64,000 nucleotides of DNA from Vespula vulgaris (GCF_905475345.1 NC_066601.1:3947501-4011500), one strand, 5' to 3'. Counted from the stretch's first letter, positions 1 to 12,705 are shown. The notes: a model not told the origin generated them from the sequence alone. Program-made: numbers and translations.

Positions 1-566
1 GTCTGATCGTTGCTTTGATATACAGGCACGCGAATTTCCCCGAAAGAAAAGATAAAAAATCATATAATAACAATAAAAAAGAAAGAAGAAGAAGAAAGAA
101 AGAAAAAAAAAAATACAATCCATTGGACTTCCATTCTTGCGTTCTAATCCACCTTTTTATCTCGCATTATTATCTCTCGTGATGATTTCGATTTGTGAAT
201 CGTTCGCAGAAAAAAAAATAGACAAAAAAGAAAAACCAAAACAAAAAAAACACAAAAGCAAAAACAAACGCGTGTGTGTGTATTAATGTTTCTTTCGTAA
301 GAAGAAAAAAGAGATAGAGACATTGTTTCGCGTAGAATCGATGGTAGGCGTTCTTTCGAAATTACGAATTAAAATCGATGATATCGTGATAATGATCAAA
401 AATATAAAGTGATTCTTCTCTCGTATCTCGACCCGTAAGATAAGTCGCCGTCGTTGAATTTTACGAAGGTTAAAAGCAGGAAAGTTATGAAAGGAAAGGA
501 AGAAAGAAAGACAGAAAGAAAAAAAAAGAAAAAAAATGAAACGAGGAAAAATAATAAAGAAAAAAA

Positions 567-568
567 AT

Positions 569-622
<54 letters not shown>
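567..622. repeat. (TA)n microsatellite
   Basis: Nearly uninterrupted TA dinucleotides over about 56 bp. Self-complementary, so able to form a cruciform or hairpin. Confidence 0.95.
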
Positions 623-626
<4 letters not shown>

Positions 627-821
627 AGATATCGAACTTGTCGCTCTGCCAATAAAACGCGCTGGCTCCACTTGGAACATTGCCTCTTCAATTATGCCCG
701 TTCGATTATCGATACATAAATATACATATATACGTTTATATATAAACATACGTATATAATATACGTATAGTATATATGAACGTATATGCACGTTTAGTCG
801 AGAAAGCAAAATGATTTAAAA

Positions 822-823
<2 letters not shown>

Positions 824-865
<42 letters not shown>

Positions 866-985
866 TACCGAATGAAAGGGGATGAGAGAGAGAGAGAGAG
901 AGGGAGGGAGAAAGTGTATGGATGAGGGTGCGAGAGGGTGAAGAGAGTAAGGAGGAAAGAAAGAGAGAGAGAGAGAGAGAGAAAT
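824..985 (+). repeat. (GA)n microsatellite cluster
   Basis: Three GA-dinucleotide blocks separated by short unique sequence. On the - strand this translates into Leu-Ser repeats that only look like a protein. Confidence 0.95.
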
Positions 986-2339
986 ATCGAGAAAACGTAG
1001 TCGTAGATAAAAAGCGAAAAGTAAGAGAGGTAGACACACTCGTTGAGCATGCATTCCGAAATAAACTAGAATTAAAAAGAATTTAGTCTCGCTACGAAGC
1101 TAGATATATATTCCGCTAAATCGCGACATAGACGAGAATATATATATATTAAAAAAATAAAAAAAAAGTATATATATATATTATAAATATATAAAATATA
1201 CGAGAGAGATCCGTTGCTGCTGTATTACTAATTACATAGCGAAACGAAAACGAAGAAAAAAAATATTAAGGGGAGAGAAAAAATAGAGAAGGGGGGAAAT
1301 GGATGAAGTTGAATGAATATCTCTTTCTTAAGGACAAAAATATATGGAGAATAAAAAGAATAAAATTCAATATATAAAACGAATGGCGAAAAAAGTCGAC
1401 AGGAAATTTTAGAAAAAGAAGAGAAGGGTGAGAGGGAGAGAGAAAGAGAGATAACAAACAAAGAGGAAAGAAAGAGTACAGAAACAAAGCAGGAAATGTA
1501 TGGCTAAATGAAATCGGGCTGGGTAGTAGTCGCTACGAGTAAAAATTATTTACTACGAGTATTATAATAAACGATAAAGAAAATAAAAAAAAGCGATACA
1601 ATTAGTGCCGGCCCATCCTCAAGTCGGACTTCCCCTGCTGCGAATTATCGCTCGATTCTCGGTTTAGTGCTCGCGATCCTCGCTATCGATTACGAACGGA
1701 AATTAATAAGGAATATAAAGGACGATCGAGTCGCGAATTGATTCATTATCAAACGTCTGGAAAAGTCTGATTTTGTGAAATATTATTTATGACTGTACCA
1801 CTGGAACGCTTTCAGACGAAGAACCTTATCGATCGAACGTCCTTCTGATTAGCCTACACTCCGATTTTCTTACTTGGCTCTTTTTCTAACTCGCGAGAAA
1901 CTAGATTTTCGATACAGACTACTACGAAAGAATTCTCAAACGTGTGTAAGAAGGTAGAACTGACGCGGTCTTCAGTGGTAGAGTCATTTATAACAAAAAA
2001 AAAAAAAAAAAAAAAGGAAAAAAGGAAAAACTAAAAGGCAAACGTAACGTTGGATCTAAAGCAATCTTCGTGGGTTGGAAGGTTCTCCTCTTATTTAAAA
2101 AAAAGAAAATTTAAAAAAAGCCACTCGAGAAAAAAATTAAAAAGAAAAAAATAACAAAAATTATTACAAAAAAGAAATAAAAAAAAAAACAAGAACAAAA
2201 AAATGATAGCAATAAGCGCTTGATTATAACCTTAAGACACGGGGTAATAATGAATAGCGTTCGGAGTTTTTTTTTTTTTCAGGAATATGAAATTATAAAT
2301 CGTGAGCTCGATCGTCTCGAAGAAATAATAAGTAAAAGG

Positions 2340-2460
2340 AAAGATAGAAAGGAATAGAAAGAGAAAGAGGGGGAAAGAAAAGAAAGGGAAAGAAACGAAA
2401 AGAAGAAAAAGGGAAAGAAAGAAAAGAGGGTGAAAAATAAAAAAATATATATATAAAAAG
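2340..2460 (+). repeat. Degenerate GAAA/GGAAA purine tract
   Basis: About 120 bp made almost only of A and G in irregular GAAA and GGGAAA units. Confidence 0.8.
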
Positions 2461-2667
2461 AAATAAAAAAAAGGCAAAAGCAAAAATTCAAAATCGAAAT
2501 TCGCTGCGAATTATTCCGCGTCTTCTCCCTTGACAAAATTCGATTCCTTCTGTGAAAAGATGTATAAGGTCGAGAGGTCAACTCCTCGACGAGATGTTCC
2601 GATTAACAGCAGGGGATGCTCGAGCGTATGCCTCGCGGTATGTGATTGTCGAAGCGTAATATTTAGG

Positions 2668-2930
2668 TAAAAGAGAAAGAGAGAGAAAGAGAAAGAGAGA
2701 GAGAAAGGGAGGGAGAGAGAGAGAGAGAGGGATAACGTGCGAAAAAGAGAGAAAGTGTGTGTGTGAGAAAGAGAGAGAGAGAAAGAGAGAGAGAAAGAAA
2801 TAATGAATGAAAGGAAGCAAGAAAGAGATTGAGAAAGATTGCGGGGGAGAGAGAGAACGAGAGAACGAGAAAATGAGTGAAAGAGAGGCAAACAAAAAGA
2901 AATAAAAAAAAAAAGAAAGAGAGAAACGAG
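2668..2930 (+). repeat. Degenerate GA/GAAA purine tract
   Basis: About 260 bp of interrupted GA and GAAA units with a short GT run inside. The - strand frames are Ser-Leu-Phe-rich and are not genes. Confidence 0.9.
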
Positions 2931-3097
2931 TGCGAACGCTCGTAGATCGAGCCGACCGCTTTAAAGTGATATATTTAGGTATTATGATCGACATTAAACA
3001 CTACATTAATGTAATAATTAAAAATTAACGTTTGTTATTATTGAAGTTTTCAATAATTTTGAGCCATACAGAAATAATAAGTACTACATGTAAATGC

Positions 3098-3182
3098 ATA
3101 TATATCTATATATATATTATATATATGTATATATATATATATATATCTATATATATATATATATAAATATATACGTACGCGC

Positions 3183-3222
<40 letters not shown>
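3098..3222. repeat. Compound (TA)n-(GT)n microsatellite
   Basis: A TA-rich block of about 70 bp is followed, after a short CG-containing spacer, by a pure GT run from 3,186 to 3,222. This is a typical hypervariable compound microsatellite. Confidence 0.95.
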
Positions 3223-3226
<4 letters not shown>

Positions 3227-3883
3227 TTGCGTGTACGCTTGAGTGAATACGTGCGTCTGATGCGTGTAAGGCATGTCAGAGCGTGAACGCATACACATAT
3301 ATCATGTATATATTTAACTATTTAAATGTAATTCTAACGACGTGCGAAAAACGCAGAATGATTATAATAGGTGAAACAAACAAAAAGATAAAAAATGCCG
3401 CTCGCAAACTATAAGTATAAAAAAAAAGTGAAGATTCATTATGATAGTAGAAAGTACTAAAGTTATTATATTATACACACACACACAACACACGAATGAC
3501 TTTTAAATAAGCTACTTAGTAGGCTAAAGAAATTTGTAACGACGGCTGCACGCGGTGGCGGTCATCCCTGCCACTTTAGTCGGTCAGAATCTGTTTTATT
3601 AATTAATTAACTGATTAATTAAACAATTAATCAAGAAATCATTTATATAGTGTTGAGCACTGTTTTAAGTGCTTTTCATTTTTTGGCTGTGTGAAGCTTC
3701 AACTAAAAAATAATTTAATGAGGACGACGTCGTAATCATTGGCTTTTGCGAGAAAAAGAGGATGAGAGTCACTCTCGACATTTTTCCGAGACGATAAAAA
3801 AATAAATAGCTTCGTAAATGTAAAAGCGAATGATAGGAAAGGAACAGAAGAAAAATCGAGCGAGAGACAGAGAGATAGAGAAG

Positions 3884-3918
<35 letters not shown>
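3884..3918 (+). repeat. (GA)n microsatellite
   Basis: A pure GA run of about 35 bp. Confidence 0.9.
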
Positions 3919-3923
<5 letters not shown>

Positions 3924-3997
3924 GACTAGGCGCGGAAGTGTCGACGTTCACACGCGCGATAGTGAAGGCTCACAGAGGGAAAGCGAACGGACGGTTA

Positions 3998-3998
3998 A

Positions 3999-4086
<88 letters not shown>

Positions 4087-4216
4087 TGAAAAATAAATAG
4101 TAAAATAATAATAGTAATAATAAACGATAAATAATAAATAATAATAAATAAAAATAATAATAATGAAATAATAATGAATAATAATGAATAATAATAATAA
4201 TAATGAATAATAATGA

Positions 4217-4266
<50 letters not shown>

Positions 4267-4290
4267 ATAATGAATAATGAATAATAATAA
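3998..4290. repeat. Large (AAT)n trinucleotide array
   Basis: About 290 bp of AAT/ATA units. Pure stretches at both ends flank a middle part with GAATAAT variants. The poly-Leu/poly-Tyr frame on the - strand is a repeat artefact. Confidence 0.95.
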
Positions 4291-5216
4291 TCGATAATTC
4301 AAGGACGCCATGTCTCCCTCAGTACTTAAAAATATTATGATTCCGCATCTCCGTTTGTACGCATTTTAACAAAAAAATGAATTAAAAAAAAAATACGAAG
4401 AGGAGGACGATAGAGGGGAAGGATAAATTACTACAGGATATATTTAAAGAAATTGTATAAATACAAAAAAAAAAAGATACTATAACTTTTAACGGTACTA
4501 GCTCAGAAAAACATCCTGCCGAGTTGCCCCGGGTTACGCTAAGAGCCACCTGGCCCAAATTCAAATCTCCTTACGTTTTAAGCATTAAAAGGGAAGAAAA
4601 CGCGCCCACCGCCTTAGTCAGTGGAGCATGATGATACTGGAAGAACACAGGAAGATAAGTAAGAAAGAAAGAGAGAAAGAAAGGAAGAAAAAAGTAAGGA
4701 TAAGATAAGATAAAATAAGATAAGATAAAGAGAAAGAAATTATTCAAATGCACGAATACGCTTATCAACGTGAAAACGTGTGCAAGAGAAGAACTTTATT
4801 CATACACATGCACATACACAACCTCGTTCACATGCAAGAAAGAGAAAAAAATATATTACTAGAGAGAGAATGGTAAATAAAAAAGACGTAAGAAAAAAAA
4901 ATACTCATGAATACCCTGGGAAAGTGATTAGACAAAAAAAAAAAAGAAAAAATAAGACAAAGTGTTCAGAATAAAAACAATTTTAACAAGGGTAAATGTA
5001 TATGCTATCGTGTACACGTAAGTGCATTTAACTTGCACGCGTATTTGCGTGTCGTACGAGGCAAATTTCTTTTCTCTCTGTTGGACGTCTGTTGGACGAT
5101 CGCGGACATTTTATAACGAAAAAAAAAGAAGAAAAAATAACCAGAAAATAACTCAAGGAACATTACATTCGCTTTTCAAGTTTTATAAGCGACGCATTTC
5201 TGTCATCGCATTGGCA

Positions 5217-5261
5217 GCAAGCAAACAAGCAAGTAAGCGAGCGAGCAAGCAAGCAAGCAAG
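5217..5261 (+). repeat. (AAGC)n tetranucleotide repeat
   Basis: About eleven AAGC-type units, some changed to AAAC, AAGT or GAGC. Confidence 0.85.
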
Positions 5262-6022
5262 ACACGATTAAAAAATTAATAATAAATAAAGAATAAAAAA
5301 ATACACGCATACACACATACACACACACATATATATCGGTGCAATCATTTGTCGGTATCAGCATGCGACGAAGGATTGAAAAAATGAAAAAAAAAAACTG
5401 TAATGGTGGTATAATACATAAAACGAGACCCTTTTCAAGAATCAGACTAAAAAAACTTTATTCGTGGGTCGAATCTAACAAGCTTTCTTGGCTATTAAAG
5501 CGCAGCACAAATTTCGCATTATGCCGATTAATGAGAGGGTATAAGAAGGGTATAAGGAGGTTTTATTATGAATGCAAAAGGTCGAATTATCGATTTCCTC
5601 GTTTTATCGAAAGAAAAAAGAAGAAGAAAAAAAAAGAGAGAAGTTAACGAAAAAGAAAATTAAACCAAAAAAAATATATATATGTATAAAAACAAATAAA
5701 ACCAAAGACAACCAAAAAAAAAAGAGAAAAAAAAAGAAAAAAAAAGATAAGAACTTTGCATACATTTGTATAAAATAAAATACTTAACGATGAAGAATAT
5801 TTGTGAATAATGTACGCGTTTAAAGATGTTTATACATTATTACCCGCCGTTTTGTACTAGCGTGGCCGCTTCTCGCAGAGTTCATTTTTCTCTTCCTTCT
5901 TTTTTTCCTTTTTTCGTATTAATTAATTAAAAGAAGAAGAAGAAAAAAAAAGAAGAGAGAAGGAACAGGGAAAAAAAAATTATTAAGATACGTACACACA
6001 CGAGAGACATACACGAAAGAAA

Positions 6023-6090
6023 GAAAGAAGGAAAGAAAAGAAAAGAAAAGAAAAGAAAAAAAAGAAAAAAGAAAAACGAAAAGAAAAAAA
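6023..6090 (+). repeat. (AAAAG)n / A-rich tract
   Basis: Several exact AAAAG units are followed by irregular A-runs with single G interruptions. Confidence 0.8.
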
Positions 6091-6916
6091 CAAAGATAAG
6101 AGATACGAAATTACCTCGAATATCGATCTCATTACGATTCTCGATTTTATCTCGCGTTATTTTATATCGATGTTTCCGAAATGAAGTTTTTCTAAGTTTC
6201 TATTTTTTACATATGCATTATATGATACACAAAACAGATGCATTAACACTAACATATATTAACACATATTTTATGCACCGTCGCATTGTAACGAACCGTC
6301 GTCACACTGCCATTTTCCATTTGACCGTTTTATAATGTCATTTTTATTTCATGTACGTATATACACGTACATACATTTCGCTGTTTCGAGATGAATCGTA
6401 CCGAAATGATTCTAACTTACTTTCCCTGTGGCTGTTTAACCGTCCACCTCGATATATATACATAAACATACATATACATAAATACATAAATACAACACAT
6501 ACATTACATACATTCTGTAGCTGCTCGCGCATAGAGACTCAACTTTTTCCAATTTACTCGTTCACGGTCTTTCCTGCTGACAGTTTAAAAAAGATTAAAA
6601 AAGAAAAAAAAAAGAAAAAATAGGGAAAAAGGAAGAAAGAAAGAATAATAAGAAAACAAAAAAGAGACTAAAAGATGCTTGAGTTTAAATCTTCGATAAA
6701 CTCTGTAATTAAAATGGTAAAACGCGCAAGATTTACTTGACAAATGATTCATCGGAATACTTCATCTTTTCGTTAGATTGAACCTTTGAGAATATGATAG
6801 AAACGGGATTATAAGATTGTAATAAGAACGCTTTAAGATCTGTAACGAATATCGAAAGAAATGAGAGAAAGGGGGAATCGAAAGAGGGAAGGGAGAATTA
6901 AGAAGAAAGGAGTTAA

Positions 6917-6946
6917 TAAATGAATAAATAAATAAATAAATAAATA
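6917..6946. repeat. (AAAT)n tetranucleotide repeat
   Basis: About seven AAAT units. Confidence 0.85.
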
Positions 6947-6956
6947 GAAAGTAGAA

Positions 6957-6987
<31 letters not shown>

Positions 6988-8769
6988 AGCAATGAATCGA
7001 AAATTCCGTTCGTAAGCCGGGTACCAAGGCACTCAGGGCAACGAATAATATCGATTAACTTATTTGTACGATGACCTAGGCTATTTACGTTGTGCATATA
7101 TAGATAGTTATATATATGTACGGAACAGTAAATAAATTGCAACAAAATGTAATTTAACGAAATAATGACGGAAAAATGTTTATGAACTCGCGTGTATTCC
7201 GGGCGTATCTCTAAATAAAATTCGTCGAAAGAATTAAAATACGAGATCTTGTTGACGAAACGTGGATGAAATTGACATTTCTTGCGTTACTGCAAAAGTA
7301 TTAATCGATTTAAAAAAAATATTTTTTCTTTTTTTTATTTTTAGAGTGAACGAACGGAAGCCGATCTTCTCGACTAAATCACATGGCTTATTCGATGAAC
7401 ATCAAAACGAAAATCACGCGTCTCCGAAACTTCGTTTAAAGGAAGGATTGAATACATAAAAATAGACAGGCAGCTAATAGAAAAAGGAAAATGAAATCAA
7501 ATATATTTCTACTAATGACAACCTTTTCAAAAAAATCTCTTCTTTAACTCGACGGCTTTCAGTTCGGTCGCTCTTTGCCTTAACTGTTACCTCGAGAATA
7601 TCTTTCGGACACGAGATCACGTATATAGATTAGTGTCATCGTAATCGTATTAAAGAAATCAAGAAAAAGGAAAAAAAAGAAGGAGGCGAAAACTTAACGT
7701 AGCCAAATTGGAATCCAGTTTCAATCCAGAGTAAAAAAAAAAAGAAAAAGTGAAAACGAAAATGAAAAAACTAAACTTTGAAACTAAAACCTCGAAATAT
7801 GCGAAGAGATAACGAAGCGAAGGAAGAAAGAAAGAAAAAAAAAAGAAAAGAAAAGTGCAGTTAGAGACGCTGTATGTTGGAAAACGAAGAATAAAAAAAT
7901 GTGGTATGAAATGGTCTTAGAAAAGTGTCCAAGGACGGAAGGGAGGAGTGGAGAAGGGATTGGATATAAAGTATTTCGAGATATATAAAATCGTACCAAT
8001 TAAGAAAGAGTTAAAAGCTTATTACCTGAGGATAAGAAATGTGAGAAAAAGAATGGAAATATCAAGAGAAAGGGAGAGAGAGAGAGAGAAAGAACGGGAA
8101 GAAAAGAAGAGAAGATAAAAAGTATAAAAAACAGAGCTAGTAAAATCAAGAGATATTTAACAAATCGTAATATTATCTTTAAATGTTACGAGACACAGAT
8201 ACACAGATACACAAAAGCACAAAACAGCTGTTAACAGGCTGTACCCTGTGCGTAAGAAGCACGTGTTATTTAGAATTGTTTTGATTTTTTCTCGAGCTAA
8301 ACGAAGAAGCAAAAGAAAAATAATAAACAAGAAACAACAAAATAGTAAAAGGAAGGAAGGACGGATGAAAGGTAAAAAGGGAAAAAAAGAAAAGAACAAA
8401 AAAATCGAAGAAATTGTAAGGAAAATTTAGCGTCACAGGATTCGAGGTAAAGGATCAAAGTTGGATGATGTAAGAGAATTTCCTACCTACTTATCGATTA
8501 AAAATCCATTGGTTAGAAAGAGATTACTACTTATCGATTAGCTAAAATACATTGTAAGGGCAGGCATATAGTACTCATATAGTCTATTTGTTAATGTTTC
8601 AGATATTTTATTAAATGTTGATATAATGTACTATGACATTCCTTGTTTGTGCCGGAATCCCCGCATATTGATAGTCTTTAAAAAAAAGTGAGCGCTCTCC
8701 ACCCATGTCAGCAGATATTTAAACGTTTCAATCGATCGGTTGGTCAAATCGTTCATTAAAAATCATTGA

Positions 8770-8985
8770 TACATATAAGTATAAATATAAATATAAAAAT
8801 AAATATAAATATAAATATAAATAAAGATAAATATAGATATAAATATATATATATACATATATGTATACATATATATGTATGTATGTATGTATATATATAT
8901 GAGAACGAGTAAAAAAAATATATATATGTATACATATATATATATATATATGTATAGATATGTATATATACATAAATATATAGGT
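8770..8985. repeat. Compound (AAATAT)n and (TA)n tract
   Basis: A run of AAATAT hexamers from about 8,776 to 8,850 passes into TA-rich sequence with TATG and TACA interruptions up to about 8,985. It yields Tyr-Ile frames on both strands that are not genes. Confidence 0.9.
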
Positions 8986-9833
8986 AAAAATACATTTCGA
9001 TAGTTCCCTACATGATGCCTTCGTACAATCGAATCGGCAATCCGCGCCTCAATATAAAGGAAAAAATGATGCCGAGAAAGGCGAAGTGAGACGGAGGGAG
9101 GGTGACGGTGATCGGACGAGGAAAAATAAGTCGTGGGGAAAACTGTTAAAATGGTCTTTGTGGGAAATATAACCTACACATATATACATATATTTTGTTA
9201 CTAAACTCTGCTTTCGCACTTGTCGAGACGAAAAAAATGGTAAGAACTTGTAAAATTGTACTCATCGAAAGCTTGCCTCCAATAATGCGCGTAAATATTT
9301 TCTAACGCGTTAACCAAAACATTAATGGAAATAATTCCAAAAGCATTTCACTGAATTGCAATAATTCATATATTAACATACATATATGAGAGTCAAGAGT
9401 CAAAAATTTTCTTTTCTTTTCGTTTGTTCGTTCGTTCGTTTGTTTGTTGGTCTGTCCTTTTTTTCTCCCTTATTTTTTTTCCTCCTTTTTCCTTCTTTTC
9501 TTTCGCGAACGCTTGTGAAAAGAAACGTGAAAGGAAATTTCAACAGCCGCTGGTGGCAGGTGATTTATAAATATACTGTATACAGAGAAAACGGGTGTAA
9601 TACGTAAAGACTGCGAAAAGTTTGGGTGATAAGGTGAGGGAGAGTCGAAAAACGGAAGGATATTTTATTCGATACTTATTATTAGATGTGAATAATTTCA
9701 AAAAAACATTTAAATGTATATAAATTGGCATATCATCGCGGAGGGAGAGTAAGAAATAACTAAAAAGAAAGAAGAGAAAAGAAGGAAGAAGAAAAAGAAA
9801 GCGAAAGATAGGGATAGAGAAGGAAAGAGCGAG

Positions 9834-9835
<2 letters not shown>

Positions 9836-9890
<55 letters not shown>
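9836..9890 (+). repeat. (GA)n microsatellite
   Basis: About 54 bp of GA units. Confidence 0.95.
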
Positions 9891-9894
<4 letters not shown>

Positions 9895-10598
9895 AAACGA
9901 TTGGGAAGTCTACGGAAACTGCCTTCCCTCCGATAAAAGAAGAATGTATTAAAGAAAAAGACACGTAAAACTATTATATCTCACTTCATTAATGAAATGC
10001 TCTGCTGGTTTGGAGCTGTAGTCATATCGTTAGCGAATAAGTCTGTATGTGACGATGTTAATTACTGTAATATAAAGGGACAAGATTAAAAATGAAAAAC
10101 CAAAAAAAAAAAATACCAAAAAAAAAACCAAACCATGAATACTACGTAGGAGCATCTTATATGAAAAAAATTAAAAAAAAGATAACGATATACTGTTTGT
10201 CTAGTATTACTGGGCATGCTTTAAATCGAATTGTTTTTAATCGAACCGAGAATCTGTTTCCAACCCTCTTCGGTGAGCTCTTATAATACGAGAGACTTAC
10301 TCTCTCCGTTTGTGTTTTTTGTAAAAAGGGAATCGCTTTTACCCGCGGGAGAAGGACAGGAAGGTCATAGAAAAAAATATGGAAAAGGAATGAGATAACG
10401 TTTGCGGAGGGAGGGGGGGGGGGAAGAAAAGACAGAAACGAATACCAGATAAAATTTGATGAAAAGCAATCGCACCTCGATCGATCGAATTTAAAATTAT
10501 TATTTTCTCTCACACCTCTGCGCAGTGTTTTGGGCTCTTCCGTCCAATACGCGATGTACCATTGTCATTTTTTTATTTAATTTTTGCAATCTACGTAC

Positions 10599-10604
10599 AA
10601 TAAA
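10599..10604 (+). terminator. Candidate polyadenylation signal AATAAA
   Basis: Canonical hexamer near the end of the purine-biased region. A single hexamer in AT-rich DNA is weak evidence. Confidence 0.3.
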
Positions 10605-10878
10605 ATTGTTATTGCTGAAATGATAAGTGTAAATGTGTATACTGTACATTCAACCTTCGTTTTAAAATCATTATTAAGGTCTCGCTGGACCAGGATTCCT
10701 GCCGTCCTGGCGCGTGTTGTAATTGTATATGTACATATACATGCGTATTTTTTAATATCAGACGATACTTTACTCGATAATTAGGGTCGCTTATTAGAGT
10801 ATATAAGTATAAAAAAAAAAAAAAAATTGAGAGCGGCATTCCCGACGCCGATGTCTGCGATGAACGATCTCTGAAAGG

Positions 10879-10884
10879 AATAAA
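10879..10884 (+). terminator. Candidate polyadenylation signal AATAAA
   Basis: Canonical hexamer at the point where the + strand purine bias ends and ordinary AT-rich sequence begins. It would be a logical 3' end for a long upstream transcript. Confidence 0.35.
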
Positions 10885-10904
10885 GCACTTTCACGTAGCA
10901 ACGT

Positions 10905-11690
10905 CTTTAAATTTGCTAAATCCGCCAATCTTATCCTCTTAATTTTCCTTTCTCGGCCTATTCACTAATAAATGACTTTAGTTAAATAATCGTATAATCT
11001 TTTTTTGCTCTATGTTACTTACAATAAATTTATATTCATTAGTTATTCTATTTTCTTGTGAATAATGAAGCATGCACATGAAACGTTTAATAACGATACG
11101 ATAAAAAAATTATAAACGGATTATAGATTAATTTTTTGCTAGTACTATTATTATATATCTATATATTTATATATCTATATATTATATATCTATTTGCTTA
11201 AACAATTTTGATCTAGTTAAAAATACCTTGAGATGTTATAAAAGGAAGCTACATTGTCGACCGTCCATTGACTTTTAGTTATCAGCTGTTAATACTACTC
11301 CGATTGAATCGCTTGATTATTTACAGACTTTCGGAAATCATAAAAAGATTATTGCTGATATATAAATCGACGTTTAATGTGCTAATAAAATAAAATTTAT
11401 ATAGACAATTCGTTCAAATTACAAATGCGATTGCACGCTACGTACTTATACTCCCCATTTTAAAACAATCAAAAACCAATATGAACAGGACCGAATTTAA
11501 ATATTTTATAAGCCGATTAAATCAGTACAATTTATTTAAATTATTACACAACACATTATTAAATTTCAAGTTGCTGTTAATGGGAGTGTTTATTATTTTA
11601 CAGTAAACGTCGTATAATTGTCAAGAAGATATTCTCGTAATAAATAATAACAGAAATATCTTATAGAATATATGTATTCAGGATACAAGA
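10905..11690. other. AT-rich intergenic stretch
   Basis: No coding frame, RNA gene or notable repeat was seen apart from short TATATCTA runs near 11,150-11,195. Confidence 0.6.
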
Positions 11691-11697
11691 TAACATT

Positions 11698-11990
11698 TTG
11701 ATTTTGCAATTCAGTGTTGCCAGGCACTATAATGTTCTCCAAACCACAGGAGTTCCCCACGGGAACAATTTAAAACCGATTGCTCGTCGCGATATCAGAA
11801 AGTTAGGTGAAATCGTGTTAAGTGGTTTTAATTACTTAGGGAACTTAGACAGCGCTCAACGGAAGTTTCAACGTCACTCAATGAGGGTGGATGCGCTATT
11901 GCAGGATGCAGAACACTGTTATCGCTGTAATACGTTGCTGAAGCTTCGCCTCTGTTTTAAGCTACTATCAACTTTGCTTCGGGGCTAACC
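11698..11990 (+). other. Compact GC-balanced island with an open frame; unidentified (structured RNA or gene relic?)
   Basis: This block of about 290 bp is much less AT-rich than its flanks and has no simple repeat. One + frame is open for 96 codons but begins at TTG. The only in-frame ATG gives about 36 codons (from 11,881), and no protein family was recognised. Short complementary pieces are visible: AGTTCCCC at about 11,751 against GGGGCT at about 11,982, AGCGC against GCGCT around 11,859-11,899, and CACTC against GAGGGTG around 11,876-11,890. These could belong to a structured RNA, but no tRNA, snRNA, SRP, RNase P or RNase MRP assignment could be made securely. Confidence 0.35.
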
Positions 11991-12700
11991 AATTATACTT
12001 CTATTTCGTTAAAAAATTCAAACAAACTCAAAAGTACTTAGTTAATAATTCAAAGTAATCGGTCTTTTACTCCTATTCATTTTCTCACGGTAAATTATAT
12101 TCTATCGCCTGAAGATTAACGAATATGTTCGACTAAAAAACCAATATTGATTTTTTCCAAAGTAATATTAGTGGAGAAAATATCAAATATTGATATACAG
12201 ATTATCTGAAGATCGTAGACTCATTTCGTACGGTCATTTGTAGATTTTGTTTGTGTGTATGTGTGTATGTGTACGCGTGTGTGATACATGTATGTAATAT
12301 CTGGACAAAACTTAAACGATAAAGAAATTTTCGACCTATAAGAGTGTAGTTAATCTTACCGTTATTATACTCTTTTTTATGGTTTCCTTAATGTACTATT
12401 ACTTTTGTTATATTAGCACTCCTCGGCGTTGGTCGGATCACGTCTTCATTCTACGAAGTTTTCTTTACGAATGAAGGACTTACGATATGTAACCTAGAAA
12501 CATTCGAGATATTGGTATACTCGAGTATATGCGTAGTAGAGATAGTTAATCTTTGATACATACAACAATAAAAATATTATTTGTCCTGTAAGGACAAAGA
12601 AAGAGTCTTATTACGATAAAAACTAATACGTAGGAATATATTCGCCATTGTTATTTAGCTTTTCTGTAGGTAAACTAGCGTCGCACTCGACAGCCAAATT
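11991..12700. other. AT-rich intergenic stretch upstream of the zinc-finger gene
   Basis: No coding frame was supported. A short GT-rich patch lies at about 12,248-12,285. The rest is ordinary AT-rich sequence. Confidence 0.55.
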
Positions 12701-12705
12701 ATTTA

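Larger units (their letters stand above)
1..10900 (+). other. Noncoding, purine-biased region; possible long 3' UTR or 3' flank of a gene off the left edge
   Basis: No open frame here has a protein-like composition. The long frames are translations of GA, TA or AAT repeats. The + strand is dominated by A-runs and GAAA/GAGA tracts for about 10 kb, while matching pyrimidine tracts are rare, and this bias fades near two AATAAA signals at 10,599 and 10,879. Less repetitive patches sit at about 1,500-1,980, 3,530-3,760, 6,240-6,440, 8,440-8,720 and 10,500-10,900. A very long neuronal-type 3' UTR would explain the one-strand bias, but plain intergenic DNA cannot be excluded. No start, stop or splice evidence ties it to a gene. 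Confidence 0.35.

Noticed and set aside
736..1054. Leu-Ser-rich - strand frames around GA tracts (also near 2,510-2,990, 9,710-9,964, 29,467-29,721, 51,590-51,972, 61,394-61,723)
   Set aside because: CT/GA microsatellites lack stop codons, so long LSLS frames arise automatically.
4009..4311. Open - strand frame rich in Leu and Tyr
   Set aside because: It is the translation of the (AAT)n array. There is no independent coding signal.
8728..8995. Tyr-Ile-rich frames in TA tracts (also near 34,176-34,508, 46,458-47,040, 55,057-55,511)
   Set aside because: Repeat translations in several frames, with no protein-like composition outside the repeat.
11698..11990. Telomerase RNA at the GC-balanced island
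   Set aside because: No CTAACC-repeat template of adequate length was seen (only a single CTAACC at the edge), and no clear Pol III promoter or T-run terminator.
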